Positions 47,060 to 56,336 of a DNA stretch of 64,000 bases are shown piece by piece. Origin of the DNA: Aquisphaera insulae. Its GTDB lineage: Bacteria > Planctomycetota > Planctomycetia > Isosphaerales > Isosphaeraceae. The stretch covers positions 1 to 64,000 of the forward strand of contig NZ_JAALJH010000001.1 in assembly GCF_011064615.1 (NCBI RefSeq), in the 5' to 3' direction. Every line of letters begins with the position of its first letter. Position 1 is the first letter of the stretch. A program made the position numbers and the translations under genes. The notes under the pieces were generated by a model that was not told the origin of the DNA, searched no databases, and worked only from the letters and a program-made list of their open reading frames with translations.

Positions 47060-49150
47060 TCACGCCTTGGCCGTCGCCTTGGCCTCGGCCTGGACCTTCT
47101 TGACGATCTCCTCCTGGAACCGGGAGGGGAGCTTCTGGTACTTGAGGAACTCCATGCTGAAGGAGCCCTTGCCCTGGGTGGAGGACCGCAGGTCGTTGGA
47201 GTAGCCGAACATCTCCGAGAGGGGGACCTCCGAGGTGATGACGGTGTATCCGGACCGGCTCTCGGTGCCCAGGATGACGCCCCGCTTGGAGGAGATGGCG
47301 CCGGTGACGGGCCCCTGGAACTCGGTCGGGATCTCGACCTCGACCTTCATGATCGGCTCCAGGAGGACCGGATCGGCCTTGCGGAAGGTCTCGCGGAAGC
47401 AGTCCCGGGCGCAGATTTCGAAGGCCATCGTGGAGGAGTCGACGTCGTGGTAGGAGCCGTCATCGAGCCGCATGTGGACGCCGATGACCTCGTAGCCGGC
47501 CACGGGGCCCTTGCGGAGCGACTCGCGGAAGCCCTTCTCGACCGAGGGGATGTACTCGGTCGGGATCCGGCCGCCGGTGACCTTGTTCTCGAAGACGAAC
47601 GGCTCGGAGGCGTCGGACGGCAGCGGGATCAGGGCGCCCACGACGTGGGCGTACTGGCCGGAGCCGCCGGTCTGCTTGCGGTGCTTGTAATTGAAGGCCG
47701 TCTCGCGGGTCGGTGCCTCGCGGTAGCTCACCTTGGGGGCGCCGACGCTGCACTCGACCTTGTACTCGCGACGGATCCGCTCGACGTAGATCTCCAGGTG
47801 GAGCTCGCCCATGCCCGAGATGATCGTCTCGCTGGTCTCGGGGTCGACGTGGACGCGGAACGTCGGGTCCTCACGCATGAAGCGATTGAGGGCCTTGGAG
47901 AGCTTGTCGTAGTCGGCCCGCTTGGCCGGCTGGATCGAGAGGTCGATGACCGGCTCGGCGGCGTAGATGCTCTCGAGCGAGAGGTTCGAGTCCTCCTCGC
48001 AGTAGGTGTCGCCGGTGGCGCACTCGACGCCCATGACGGCGACGATGTCGCCGGCGCCGGCCGAATCGATGTCTTCCTTCTGGTCGGCGTGGACGCGGAG
48101 GATCCGGCTGATCCTGGCCCGCTTCCGCTGCCGGCTGTTGAAGTAGAAGGTCCCCTTCTTGAGGGTCCCCTGGTAGATCCGCATGTAGGTGACCTGGCCG
48201 AACGACTCCTCGACGAGCTTGAACGCCATGGCGACGAGGGGCGCGTCGGGGTCGGAGGCGAGGGGGACCTCGGCCATGCCGTTGTTGTTGTCCTTGGCGA
48301 AGACCTCGCGGTCGAGCGGGCTGGGGAGGTAGCGATTGACCGCGTCGAGGAGCGGCTGGACCCCCTTGTTGCGGTAGGCGGACCCGACCATCACGGGGCA
48401 GATCTGCTGGGCGATCGTCCCCTCGCGGATCGTCTTGTGGATCAGGTCGATCGGGACCTCGGCCTCCTCGAGGAGCAGCTCCATGATCTGGTCGGAGACC
48501 ATCGAGAGGGCCTCGAGCATCCCCTGGCGGGCGCGATCGGCCGCCTCGACCATTTCGGCCGGGATCTCCTCGAGGCGGATGTTCTCGCCGTTGTCGCCGT
48601 CGAAGTACATCGCCTTCCGCTCGATGAGGTCGATGATGCCGGCGAAGTTCGACTCGGCCCCGATCGGGATCTGGAGCGGGATCGTGGTCAGGCCGAGTTT
48701 GCTCTCGAGCTGGCTGATGACGTTGGCCGGATTGGCTCCCGTCCGGTCCATCTTGTTGATGAAGGCGATCCGGGGGACCGCGTACCGCTTCATCTGGCGG
48801 TCGACCGTGATCGACTGGCTCTGGACGCCGGCCACGGCGCAGAGGACCAGCACGGCCCCGTCCAGCACCCGGAGCGACCGCTCCACCTCGACCGTGAAGT
48901 CGACGTGGCCCGGGGTGTCGATGATGTTGACCTTCTTGTCTTCCCAGTGGACGGTCGTGGCGGCCGAGGTGATCGTGATCCCTCGCTCCTTCTCGAGCTC
49001 CATGTGGTCCATCACGGCGCCTTCACCCTTGACTTCCTTGATCACGTGGGTGCGGCCCGTGTAATAGAGCATGCGCTCCGTCAGCGTGGTCTTGCCCGAG
49101 TCGATGTGGGCGGAGATGCCGATATTGCGGACGTTTCTCAGGTTTTCCAT
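47060..49150 (-). CDS. fusA: Elongation factor G
   Basis: 696 aa translational GTPase that drives tRNA-mRNA translocation. G1 AHIDSGKTT (14-22), switch [14 protein letters not shown]3 [10 protein letters not shown]4 NKMD and the five-domain EF-G layout are all present. The Ser in G1 (AHIDSGKTT rather than AHIDAGKTT) is the form seen in mitochondrial EF-G1 and the spd-type EF-G1 of spirochaetes and planctomycetes. It is alone, not in a str operon with rpsL/rpsG/tuf. A canonical promoter lies about 230 bases upstream. Confidence 0.96.
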   Translation of the reverse strand: MENLRNVRNIGISAHIDSGKTTLTERMLYYTGRTHVIKEVKGEGAVMDHMELEKERGITITSAATTVHWEDKKVNIIDTPGHVDFTVEVERSLRVLDGAVLVLCAVAGVQSQSITVDRQMKRYAVPRIAFINKMDRTGANPANVISQLESKLGLTTIPLQIPIGAESNFAGIIDLIERKAMYFDGDNGENIRLEEIPAEMVEAADRARQGMLEALSMVSDQIMELLLEEAEVPIDLIHKTIREGTIAQQICPVMVGSAYRNKGVQPLLDAVNRYLPSPLDREVFAKDNNNGMAEVPLASDPDAPLVAMAFKLVEESFGQVTYMRIYQGTLKKGTFYFNSRQRKRARISRILRVHADQKEDIDSAGAGDIVAVMGVECATGDTYCEEDSNLSLESIYAAEPVIDLSIQPAKRADYDKLSKALNRFMREDPTFRVHVDPETSETIISGMGELHLEIYVERIRREYKVECSVGAPKVSYREAPTRETAFNYKHRKQTGGSGQYAHVVGALIPLPSDASEPFVFENKVTGGRIPTEYIPSVEKGFRESLRKGPVAGYEVIGVHMRLDDGSYHDVDSSTMAFEICARDCFRETFRKADPVLLEPIMKVEVEIPTEFQGPVTGAISSKRGVILGTESRSGYTVITSEVPLSEMFGYSNDLRSSTQGKGSFSMEFLKYQKLPSRFQEEIVKKVQAEAKATAKA

Positions 49151-49695
49151 GGTCCAGGTCTACTCAGCCGCGAGTGAGGGGTGGAACGCCCTTCACCCGG
49201 GCCACGAGCCACGCGAGAGAGAAGAGAACCCGGGGAGGACCAACCCGCAGTTCCAGCACGGGTTGCGAGGCATGCCGGGAATCGGAGATGAGGCACACCA
49301 GGATCGTCGATCAGGCACGCTAATCCATCTTGGTGTGGCGCATCGGAAGAGTACGGGAAGGCTAGAGCTAAGGGTAAACTATCATACCCCCGTGCACTTC
49401 CGCGTCAAGACCGCACCGCCGATCCCTCCCCTCGAACCGCTTCCCCGGAAATCGGGCGGGCGGATCGAACCCGGCGCGGCCGGAGGCGAGGGGAGTGTCG
49501 CCTATTTGCCCCAAGTAGCTCCTTCCGCGTCCGATTCTGGCAGGAAGCTGAGAGACTTTCGGATCGAACCCGATTAGAATTCGTTGAAGATTGATGCCGG
49601 GCTCTCGTGCCGCCACCCCGTCCGGATTCCGATCCGGACGGCGACCACGGGAGGACGCTCCCTCCCCCCTCGTCCCGCCCCGAGGAGACCGCCCG
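49151..49695. other. Divergent intergenic region with the fusA promoter
   Basis: 545 bases between fusA (minus) and the signal-peptidase-like gene (plus). It holds the fusA promoter listed separately and a fusA leader of about 220 bases. No gene is supportable; the frame reading out of 49584 into the downstream coding region is a shadow. Confidence 0.5.
49381..49408 (-). promoter_or_regulatory. Sigma-70-like promoter of fusA
   Basis: On the minus strand, TTGACG (plus positions 49403-49408) and TATGAT (49381-49386) are separated by 16 bases, close to ideal. It would give a leader of about 220 bases before the fusA ATG at 49150. Confidence 0.7.
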
Positions 49696-50454
49696 ATGGC
49701 CGCCCCGTTCCGCTCCCCCGGCGGGCCTCCTCCGAGCCGAGCCTCGAATCGCCACGCCATCCTCGCCGACCTGTTGCCGGGCGTCGCCCAGTGGAGATGG
49801 TCCCAGCGAGACCGCGGGCTCGTGCTCCTCGGCTCGTTCCTGGCCACCCTGATGATGAGCGTCTTCTGCTGGGGCACCGTCCTGGGCTGGGCGTTCCTCG
49901 GCCTCGCCTTCCTGACCCACCTCGCATCGTCGATCGACGTCCTCCGCCAACTGGCCTTCCCGGTCTTCCGGCCGCTGGTCGCCGTCTCGGCCTCCGCGCT
50001 CAGCCTCGCCGCCGCGGTGTATCTCCCCATCGCCGTCTCGCTCTTCCTCGTCGCCTACCCGGCCCGCTCCTCCGATCTCGGGGCGCGCTACCTCGTCAAC
50101 CTCCTGGCATACCGAACGGCGACCCCTTGCCGCGGGGAATGGGTCTGGTTTCGCCACTCCCCGCAGCAGCCGGACCGGGCCGGCCGCGTCCTCGCCACCG
50201 AGGGGCAGGAGGTGGAGTGGACGGGACGTCGCTGGAAGATCGACGGCCTGGACGTCCCCGCCCACCCGGGGATGCTCCCCTACTATCCCGAGGGCTGGCG
50301 ATTCTCGATCCCCAGGGGCCATCTCCTCGTCAGCCAGGAAGCCTCGGGCAACGAATCGACGGACAGCTCTCCGATCCTGATCGTCGGCCGCGACCAGATC
50401 ATCGGCCGCGCCTGGATCAAGTGCTATCCCTTCTGGGAGCGGTCCCTGCTCTGA
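49696..50454 (+). CDS. Signal peptidase I-like membrane protein without catalytic residues
   Basis: 252 aa. Three to four hydrophobic segments in residues 30-120 form the N-terminal half. The C-terminal half follows the signal peptidase I (S26) order: GEWVWFRHS (box near 'GDIVVF'), AGRVLATEGQEVEW (compare 'IKRVIGLPGDxV'), FSIPRGHLLVS, GNESTDSSP (compare 'GDNRxxSxDSR') and GRDQIIGRAWIKCYPFW. The nucleophile-bearing 'S-M-x-P-T' block is not found and the general-base Lys position reads Gly/Arg. This suggests a non-proteolytic relative. GAGGAG lies 8 bases before ATG 49696; an earlier in-frame ATG at 49591 is less likely. Confidence 0.65.
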   Translation: MAAPFRSPGGPPPSRASNRHAILADLLPGVAQWRWSQRDRGLVLLGSFLATLMMSVFCWGTVLGWAFLGLAFLTHLASSIDVLRQLAFPVFRPLVAVSASALSLAAAVYLPIAVSLFLVAYPARSSDLGARYLVNLLAYRTATPCRGEWVWFRHSPQQPDRAGRVLATEGQEVEWTGRRWKIDGLDVPAHPGMLPYYPEGWRFSIPRGHLLVSQEASGNESTDSSPILIVGRDQIIGRAWIKCYPFWERSLL

Positions 50455-50615
50455 AATTCGCCGTCATCTCCGGGCCGCCGCTGCGTAATGAGTAGCGAGT
50501 CGTCCTCCCCCCACGCTCGACCTACCCTCCCAGGTACATGCACTCTCTCAAAAAATGCGTGAACCCCCACGCCGGGCGAGGGCGGATTGGTATCCTGGAT
50601 GGGTCACTGTTCCGC

Positions 50616-50662
50616 ATCCCGAGTTCTTCCTTCTACATTCCGTCAACGAAGGAACTCGGGAT
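50616..50662 (+). repeat. Inverted repeat in the leader of the HIT gene
   Basis: ATCCCGAGTTC (50616-50626) and GAACTCGGGAT (50652-50662) form a perfect 11-base stem with a 25-base loop, ending 28 bases before the HIT start codon. The ribosome binding site (GGAG, 50677-50680) is just outside it. Possibly a 5'-leader structure or an operator. Confidence 0.55.
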
Positions 50663-50690
50663 CGGCCGCTCGGTTCGGAGAGCTTGGATC

Positions 50691-51206
50691 GTGCATGATC
50701 GCATCTGGGCACCCTGGCGTGCCCAATACATCCACGACTCCTCGGCACGAGGACCTTCCGAGGATTCGTGCTTTCTTTGTCGCGCGGTCGAGGAGTCGGA
50801 CGATCGGGCAAACCTCCTCGTCCATCGCGCCGACCACGCCATCGTTGTCCTCAATCGATACCCCTACAACAACGGCCATCTCCTGGTCGCGCCGCGGGTC
50901 CACCGGGGCCGGCTGGACGAGCTGAGCGGCCCGGATTTGACCGCGCCGATCGAGACGATCCGCGGGTTGATCAGAATCCTCGATCGGATGCTCCGCCCTC
51001 AGGGTTATAATATCGGGCTGAACCTCGGCAAGAGTGCCGGGGCCGGCCTACCCGGGCATCTTCACTGGCACATCGTGCCGCGCTGGGACGGGGATACCAA
51101 TTTCATGCCGGTTCTCGGAGATGCGAAAGTAATCGTCGAGAGCCTGTACGCGTTTTATGACAGACTGGCCGAGGAACTAGGCCAGGATTCGCTTTCCTAC
51201 TCCTGA
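50691..51206 (+). CDS. HIT-family nucleotide hydrolase/phosphorylase
   Basis: 171 aa. The histidine triad is HLHWHIV (H123, H125, H127), and CFLC (C27, C30) near the start suggests a bound zinc. The opening IWAPWRAQYI resembles the bacterial Ap4A-phosphorylase-like HIT group. Likely substrates are dinucleoside polyphosphates or nucleotide conjugates. GTG 50691 is chosen because GGAG lies 10 bases upstream and the family normally starts at this point; the ATG at 50538 would translate through a hairpin and lacks similarity. Confidence 0.9.
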   Translation: MHDRIWAPWRAQYIHDSSARGPSEDSCFLCRAVEESDDRANLLVHRADHAIVVLNRYPYNNGHLLVAPRVHRGRLDELSGPDLTAPIETIRGLIRILDRMLRPQGYNIGLNLGKSAGAGLPGHLHWHIVPRWDGDTNFMPVLGDAKVIVESLYAFYDRLAEELGQDSLSYS

Positions 51207-51278
51207 TCCGATGGCCCCCACCGCACGGATGGCTCATGCGGGTTGCGGGTTGACTCAATAGTGCGAGGCATCCCTCTC

Positions 51279-52379
51279 ATGCTCCTGATCCTGATCCGGG
51301 CCACCTTCATCCTCGTGGTCGCCGGCCTGGGCGTCCGCATGGCGAAGATCGTCGGCGAGAACGAGCTGGCGAACCCGTATCTCGTCTTCGTCGGGGTCAT
51401 GATCGCCGCCATCGCCATCGTCGTGGCGGACACGCTGACGCCCCGGAAGCGAATCCAGACGATCTCCGCTCTCTACTTCGGCGTGATCGTCGGGGTGTTC
51501 CTGAGCAACCTGGTGAACGACGCGATCCAGCCGGCGGTGCAGCTCTACCTCCACCAGAAGGTCCACATGGCCTTCTCGAGCGTCCTCATGATCCTGATGT
51601 GCTACATCTGTGTCTCGACCCTCCTCCAGACCAAGGACGATTTCCGGTTCATCATCCCCTACGTCGAGTTCTCCAAGGAGGTGAAGGGCGCGCGGCCCCT
51701 GGTCCTGGACACCTCCGTGGTGATCGACGGCCGGATCGCCGACGTCGCCGAGACCAGGGTCCTCGACCAGCCGATGGTGGTCCCCCGGTTCGTCCTCCAG
51801 GAGCTCCAGAACATCGCCGATAGCTCGGACAAGCTCCGCCGCAACCGGGGCCGCCGGGGGCTGGACATCCTCAACAAGCTCCAGAAGTCGCCGGGCATCG
51901 AGGTCCGGATCCACGACGCCGAGGTGCCCGAGCTCGCCGGCGTCCGCGAGGTCGACCAGAAGCTCGTCATCCTGGCCAAGCACCTCGGCGGCAAGGTCGT
52001 GACCAACGACTACAACCTCAACAAGATCGCCAAGATCCAGGGCGTCGAGGTCATCAACCTCAACGATCTGGCCAACGCCATGAAGCCGATCGTCCTCCCG
52101 GGAGAGGCGATCCAGGTCAAGCTCATGAAGCGCGGCGAGGAGCAGGGCCAGGGGGTCGGCTACCTGGACGACGGCACGATGGTGGTGGCCGAGCAGGGCT
52201 CCTTCCACATCGGCGAGATCGTCCGCCTGACGGTCACCAGCGTGCTCCAGACGAGCGCCGGGCGGATGATCTTCGGGCGGATCGACGGCCCCGTGGCTCG
52301 CGGCGTGAATTCGGCCAACGCGCCGGGCCATCACGAGGGGAGCCCGCAGCACTCCTCGGGCAAGCCGCAGGCATCCTGA
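51279..52379 (+). CDS. PIN-TRAM membrane protein (YacL-like)
   Basis: 366 aa. Four hydrophobic segments in residues 1-125, followed by a PIN nuclease-like domain ([16 protein letters not shown], acidic residues of the PIN site) to about residue 275 and a C-terminal TRAM-type RNA-binding domain ([29 protein letters not shown]). The same architecture is seen in Bacillus YacL and relatives, whose role is unclear. The start is uncertain: ATG 51279 with a GCGAGG site, or upstream non-ATG codons at 51261 and 51243. The C-terminal 30 residues are His/Pro/Ser-rich. Same strand as the HIT gene, 72 bases apart. Confidence 0.85.
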   Translation: MLLILIRATFILVVAGLGVRMAKIVGENELANPYLVFVGVMIAAIAIVVADTLTPRKRIQTISALYFGVIVGVFLSNLVNDAIQPAVQLYLHQKVHMAFSSVLMILMCYICVSTLLQTKDDFRFIIPYVEFSKEVKGARPLVLDTSVVIDGRIADVAETRVLDQPMVVPRFVLQELQNIADSSDKLRRNRGRRGLDILNKLQKSPGIEVRIHDAEVPELAGVREVDQKLVILAKHLGGKVVTNDYNLNKIAKIQGVEVINLNDLANAMKPIVLPGEAIQVKLMKRGEEQGQGVGYLDDGTMVVAEQGSFHIGEIVRLTVTSVLQTSAGRMIFGRIDGPVARGVNSANAPGHHEGSPQHSSGKPQAS

Positions 52380-52398
52380 AACCCGTCCTGGGCCGCGC

Positions 52399-52635
52399 TC
52401 AGTCTCCGGCCTCGGGGGGATCCGAGTCGTCGTCCGGATCGTCCGAATCCCCCTCGCGGCCGTCGTAAGGCGTCCGGCACCACCGACAGACGAGGACCTT
52501 GCGACAACCCCGGCAGGCGACCGGGACGTCACGCCGGAAGAGCGCCTCATACTCCTCCGGCGTGGCAGGCACGAAGGGCACCCCGCAGTCGCCGCAGAGG
52601 AGCGGCCGTTCGCAATAGGCGCAATCGAACATCAC
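52399..52635 (-). CDS. Small double zinc-ribbon protein
   Basis: 78 aa. Two pairs of CxxC knuckles in each half (CAYC, CGDC; CRGC, CRWC) strongly suggest two zinc sites. The tail is acidic (many Asp/Glu). Family not recognised. It lies 27 bases downstream of the aminotransferase gene on the same strand and could be co-transcribed. The start may be the second Met, 3 bases further in. Confidence 0.65.
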   Translation of the reverse strand: MMFDCAYCERPLLCGDCGVPFVPATPEEYEALFRRDVPVACRGCRKVLVCRWCRTPYDGREGDSDDPDDDSDPPEAGD

Positions 52636-52662
52636 GCTCCCCCGCGCGGTGGCCGTCGAGGA

Positions 52663-53913
52663 TCAATGGACGGCCTGCTCCCCCTTGAGGCATCGACCGA
52701 TCTGCCGGACGGCCTGGCGGAGCCGGTGGGAATTCTCGACCAGGGCCAGGCGGAGGAATCCCTCGCCCGTCTCGCCGAAGCCCCGGCCGGGGCTGACGAC
52801 GACGTTGGCGTCCTCGAGCAGCTTCATGGCGAAGTCCATCGATCCCGTCTGGGATTTCCAGGGCTCCGGCAAGGGTGTCCATACGAACATACCCGCCCGA
52901 GGCACGATCGGGTCCCAGCCCAGGCGGCGGAGGCCCCGGACCAGGACGTCGCGGCGCTCCTGGTATTCCTTGACCTGCGCCAGCCGGTCCTCCTCGCCGT
53001 GGCGGAGGGCGACGATGGCCGCGACCTGGACCGCCTGGAAGATGCCGTAGTCGTAGTAGCCCTTGATCGCCTTGAGGGCGCCGAGCATGTCGCGGTTGCC
53101 GGCTGCGAAGCCGACCCGCCAGCCGGCCATGTTGTAGCCCTTGGACATGGTCGTGAACTCGCAGCCGACGCTCTTGGCCCCCTTGACGGAGAGGAAGCTC
53201 GGCGGCTGATAGCCCTCGAAGCCGATGTCGCCGTAGGCGAAGTCGTGGATCACGAAGAAGCGGTACTTCTTCGCCAGGGCCACGATCTCCTCGAAGAACC
53301 CCTCGTCGACCACGGTCGAGGACGGGTTGTGGGGATAGTTCAGGACCAGGATCTTGGGCCGGGGGAAGAGGCTCTCGCAGACCCGGGCGATGTTCTTGAG
53401 GAACGATTGCGAGTCGCGGACGTCCAGCGAGATCACGTTGGCGGAGGCCAGGGCGATCGCGTGGACGTGGATCGGGAAGCTCGGCGCGGGGACGAGCGCC
53501 GTGTCGCCGGGGCCGAGCAGGGCCAGGCACATGTGGCTGAACCCCTCCTTGGACCCGATCGTGGCGACGACCTCCTGGTCGGGGTCGAGCGAGACGCCGA
53601 ACCGCTTCTCGTATCGGACGGCGACCTCGCGCCTCAGGTTGTAGACGCCGGTCGCCACGCTGTAGCGGTGGTTCCGGGAATCGCGAGCGGCCTCGCAGAG
53701 CTTGTCGACCACGGCCTCCGAGGGAGGATCGGTCGGGTTGCCCATGCCCAGGTCGATGACGTCGACGTCGTCGCGCCGCTTGCGGTACTTCAGCTCGTTG
53801 ATCTTGCCGAACAGGTAGGCGGGGAGATTGCGGACCCGGGGCGCCACCTCGAGGTCGTAGTGTTCGGTCGATTCATGCTCCTCGGAGCCCGGGTTCGTCG
53901 TGGGGTCCAGCAT
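52663..53913 (-). CDS. PLP-dependent aminotransferase, class I/II (AlaC/LL-DAP-like)
   Basis: 416 aa. The PLP lysine is in [16 protein letters not shown]. Supporting blocks are [19 protein letters not shown] and HDFAYGDI (Asp/Tyr contacts to PLP) and the Arg-containing [12 protein letters not shown] at the C-terminus. This pattern is that of alanine-type or LL-diaminopimelate aminotransferase relatives; the amino donor is not determinable. ATG 53913 is chosen because the extra Arg/Gly-rich 49 codons upstream look non-coding. AGAGGA is 11 bases before it. The zinc-ribbon gene follows. Confidence 0.9.
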   Translation of the reverse strand: MLDPTTNPGSEEHESTEHYDLEVAPRVRNLPAYLFGKINELKYRKRRDDVDVIDLGMGNPTDPPSEAVVDKLCEAARDSRNHRYSVATGVYNLRREVAVRYEKRFGVSLDPDQEVVATIGSKEGFSHMCLALLGPGDTALVPAPSFPIHVHAIALASANVISLDVRDSQSFLKNIARVCESLFPRPKILVLNYPHNPSSTVVDEGFFEEIVALAKKYRFFVIHDFAYGDIGFEGYQPPSFLSVKGAKSVGCEFTTMSKGYNMAGWRVGFAAGNRDMLGALKAIKGYYDYGIFQAVQVAAIVALRHGEEDRLAQVKEYQERRDVLVRGLRRLGWDPIVPRAGMFVWTPLPEPWKSQTGSMDFAMKLLEDANVVVSPGRGFGETGEGFLRLALVENSHRLRQAVRQIGRCLKGEQAVH

Positions 53914-54368
53914 CGCCAGCGTCGTCCTCTGCCGCGGGGCGGATCGGCCGGCCGCTCGCCGCGACCCGTGCCGGCGCGAGTGTCGATCCGTTCCCCAGGT
54001 TCTCCGTGGAGACGGGGCGACCGTCGCGCCGCCGTCCTCGCGTCCTCCAGGTCCCTTCATGATACTTCACGCGCCCGCCGTGGGAACTTGAATCTTGAAC
54101 GTTTCCCGCGCAATCGCTGCCGACGGCACGCGGAGGGGGGCCGGATCCGGGGCGATTGCCTTCACGCAACTTTTGAGGAAACTTCGGGCCCGGACGCGTC
54201 GATACTCCCTTTACCACCAGACGGCCCCACCGACTTCGCAACTACAACGAGATTGGCCCCACGGACACGGGGCAACTGGATATTCATAGAGAAGAAGGGC
54301 GGCCGGGATCACTCCCGGCCGCCCTTCTTCGTTTCAGGACTCGACCGGCTGCCGCCGGACGGGTTTGT
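53914..54368. other. Intergenic region between htrA and the aminotransferase gene
   Basis: 455 bases. It contains the htrA terminator (listed) and presumably the aminotransferase promoter near 53930-54100. Otherwise I see no gene or repeat. Confidence 0.5.
54291..54330 (-). terminator. Terminator of htrA
   Basis: GAAGAAGGGCGGCCGGGA (54291-54308) pairs perfectly over 18 bases with 54313-54330 around a 4-base loop, 39 bases past the htrA stop. Both flanks are T-rich on the appropriate strand (CTTCTTCTCT on the minus strand). Confidence 0.8.
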
Positions 54369-55937
54369 TCACTTCTTGGCCTTCGCCAGGGTGACGAAGC
54401 GGCCCGGATCCTTGCCGGTCTGGACGTAGAAGGAGACCTCATCGGCCTTCGAGGCCAGCTCCTGGAACTCCTTCACGCTCCCCAGCGGCTGGATCTTGCG
54501 ATCCTTGACGACCTTGGTGATCAGGTCGCCCTCCTTGATCCCCTCGGCCTCCGCCGCGCTCCCTTCCTTCACCTCGCTGACCAGCAGGCCGGTGGAGCCG
54601 GCCGGCAGGTCCAGCGACTTGGCGAGGTCGGGGGTCAAAGGCTGGACCTCGAGGCCCAGGTCGCCGATCGCGGAGCTCTTCGGCTGGCCGGCGGACGGCG
54701 AGCCGTCCTTCTGGCCCTGCTCCTTCTCCCTTTCGAAGGCCACGCTCTCGAAGGGGGCCGGGGTGAGGGTCGCCGTCTGCCGCTTGCCGTCGCGATAGTA
54801 TTCCAGGTCGAAGGACTTGCCCACGGGGCTGCCCGCGACCTTGAGCCGGAACGTCGGCAGGCTGACGATCTTCTCGCCCGCCAGCCCCACGATCACGTCG
54901 CCCTGCTTGAGGCCGGCCTTCTCCGCCGGGCTACCGGCGATGATCTCGCTGACCAGGATCCCCTTGGTCCCCGCGTCGATCCCGAGCTGGCGGGCCAGGC
55001 TCGGCGTCAGCGGAGCGAGCACGATGCCGATCGCGCCGCGATGGACCTTGTGGTCCTGCTGCTTGATGAGCTGATCGGCCACGCTGGAGGCCATGTCCAT
55101 CGGGATCGCGAAGCCGATGCCGTCGTTGCCGCGGCCGCCGGTGACGATGGCCGAGTTGACGCCGATCACCTCGCCGCTCATGTTCACGAGCGGGCCGCCG
55201 GAATTGCCCGGGTTGATCGACGCATCGGTCTGGAGGAACGACTCGTAGGCGTTGATCTTGACGTCATTCCGCTCGGTCGCGGAGATGATCCCGGTCGTGA
55301 CGCTCTGGCTGAGCTCGAACGGAGACCCGATCGCCATCACCAGCTCGCCGACCTTGACCTTGGTGCTGTCCCCCTTCGGGAGGGCCGGGTAGTTCGTCGC
55401 GTCCACCTTGATCACGGCGACGTCCGACTTGTCATCGGTGCCGACCACCGTGGCCGGGGCCTCGACGCCGTCGTGGAAGGTGACGGTGATCTTCTCCGCG
55501 TCGCTCACGACGTGGTTGTTGGTCACGATGTGCCCGGAATTGTCGTAGACGAAGCCCGAGCCGGTCCCGTGCGCCTCGCGGCCAAACTGCTGGGGCTCGA
55601 CCAGCCCATCGGGCCCGAAGAACCGCTTGAGGAGCTCCTCGAGGTCCTTGGGATTGTTCGGGCTGTTCGGGTTGGGCCGGCGACCGTTGGGGCCGGGGAA
55701 CGGGAAGTTCCGCAGGTTCGGGATCTTGCCCGCCTTCTTCGTCACCGTGATCTGGACCACCGACGGCCGGACGAAATCGGCCACCGCCGCATAGGCCTGC
55801 GAGAGCGCCGTCGCCGTCTTCTGCCCCTCGGCCGGGACGTTGGGGGCCGCCGGCATCTGCCGCAAGGCACCCGAGGAACTCACCAGGGCCGCGGACGAGA
55901 CAACCAGGGCGGCCCACGCGACAGGATTCTTCTTCAT
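54369..55937 (-). CDS. htrA: Periplasmic HtrA/DegP-type serine protease
   Basis: 522 aa. N-terminal signal/anchor segment (residues 6-24), trypsin-like domain with catalytic triad H142 (VTNNHVVS), D172 (DDKSDVAVIKVD) and S246 (NPGNSGGPLVN), then two PDZ domains (about 285-370 and 425-515). It degrades misfolded envelope proteins. The protease domain has an insertion after residue 75 (NLRNFPFPGPNGRRPNP...) not seen in short HtrAs, comparable to the DegP LA loop. ATG 55937 is chosen over an upstream Met at 55988 since GAGGAG lies 11 bases before it. It has its own terminator. Confidence 0.95.
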   Translation of the reverse strand: MKKNPVAWAALVVSSAALVSSSGALRQMPAAPNVPAEGQKTATALSQAYAAVADFVRPSVVQITVTKKAGKIPNLRNFPFPGPNGRRPNPNSPNNPKDLEELLKRFFGPDGLVEPQQFGREAHGTGSGFVYDNSGHIVTNNHVVSDAEKITVTFHDGVEAPATVVGTDDKSDVAVIKVDATNYPALPKGDSTKVKVGELVMAIGSPFELSQSVTTGIISATERNDVKINAYESFLQTDASINPGNSGGPLVNMSGEVIGVNSAIVTGGRGNDGIGFAIPMDMASSVADQLIKQQDHKVHRGAIGIVLAPLTPSLARQLGIDAGTKGILVSEIIAGSPAEKAGLKQGDVIVGLAGEKIVSLPTFRLKVAGSPVGKSFDLEYYRDGKRQTATLTPAPFESVAFEREKEQGQKDGSPSAGQPKSSAIGDLGLEVQPLTPDLAKSLDLPAGSTGLLVSEVKEGSAAEAEGIKEGDLITKVVKDRKIQPLGSVKEFQELASKADEVSFYVQTGKDPGRFVTLAKAKK

Positions 55938-56336
55938 GCTTCGATCGTCTCCTCGATTGGAAGTCCATCTTCCGTCCGCCGGCATCATAACGCGAATCGG
56001 TCCATGCGGAAATCAAGTTCCTCACCCATGATCCGGGTATCCCGGATCGTCGAGAGCGGACCCTTCGTGCTCCGGCGAACACGTCATAACCTCATCGACG
56101 GACGGCACTTCAGAGTTGACTGACGGGGCCGGCCGGCGGTGTTCGGCAGGTTCCATCTTCCTACGATGCGACCTCGCGGAAGGTTGGCTGGATCGGTCAA
56201 AAAGTTTGAACGGATCGAAGCGGGCCGAATGGACGACCGCGGCGACATTCCCGTCTATTAGGGTCTTCGTTACGCTGGTTGAAGTATCAAGCGTTTCCCG
56301 GATTTGATTCCTCGAGCCGCCAGGGAGGCCGCCGCT
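55938..56336. other. Divergent intergenic region between htrA and rlmN
   Basis: 399 bases. Must contain both promoters. A minus-strand TATGAT (55984-55989) could be the htrA -10, but the only -35-like TTGATT is 21 bases away, too far for confidence. No gene. Confidence 0.4.

Noticed and set aside
55984..56016. htrA promoter pair (TTGATT and TATGAT, minus strand)
   Set aside because: The 21-base spacing is too long for a sigma-70 promoter and no extracytoplasmic sigma pattern fits either.
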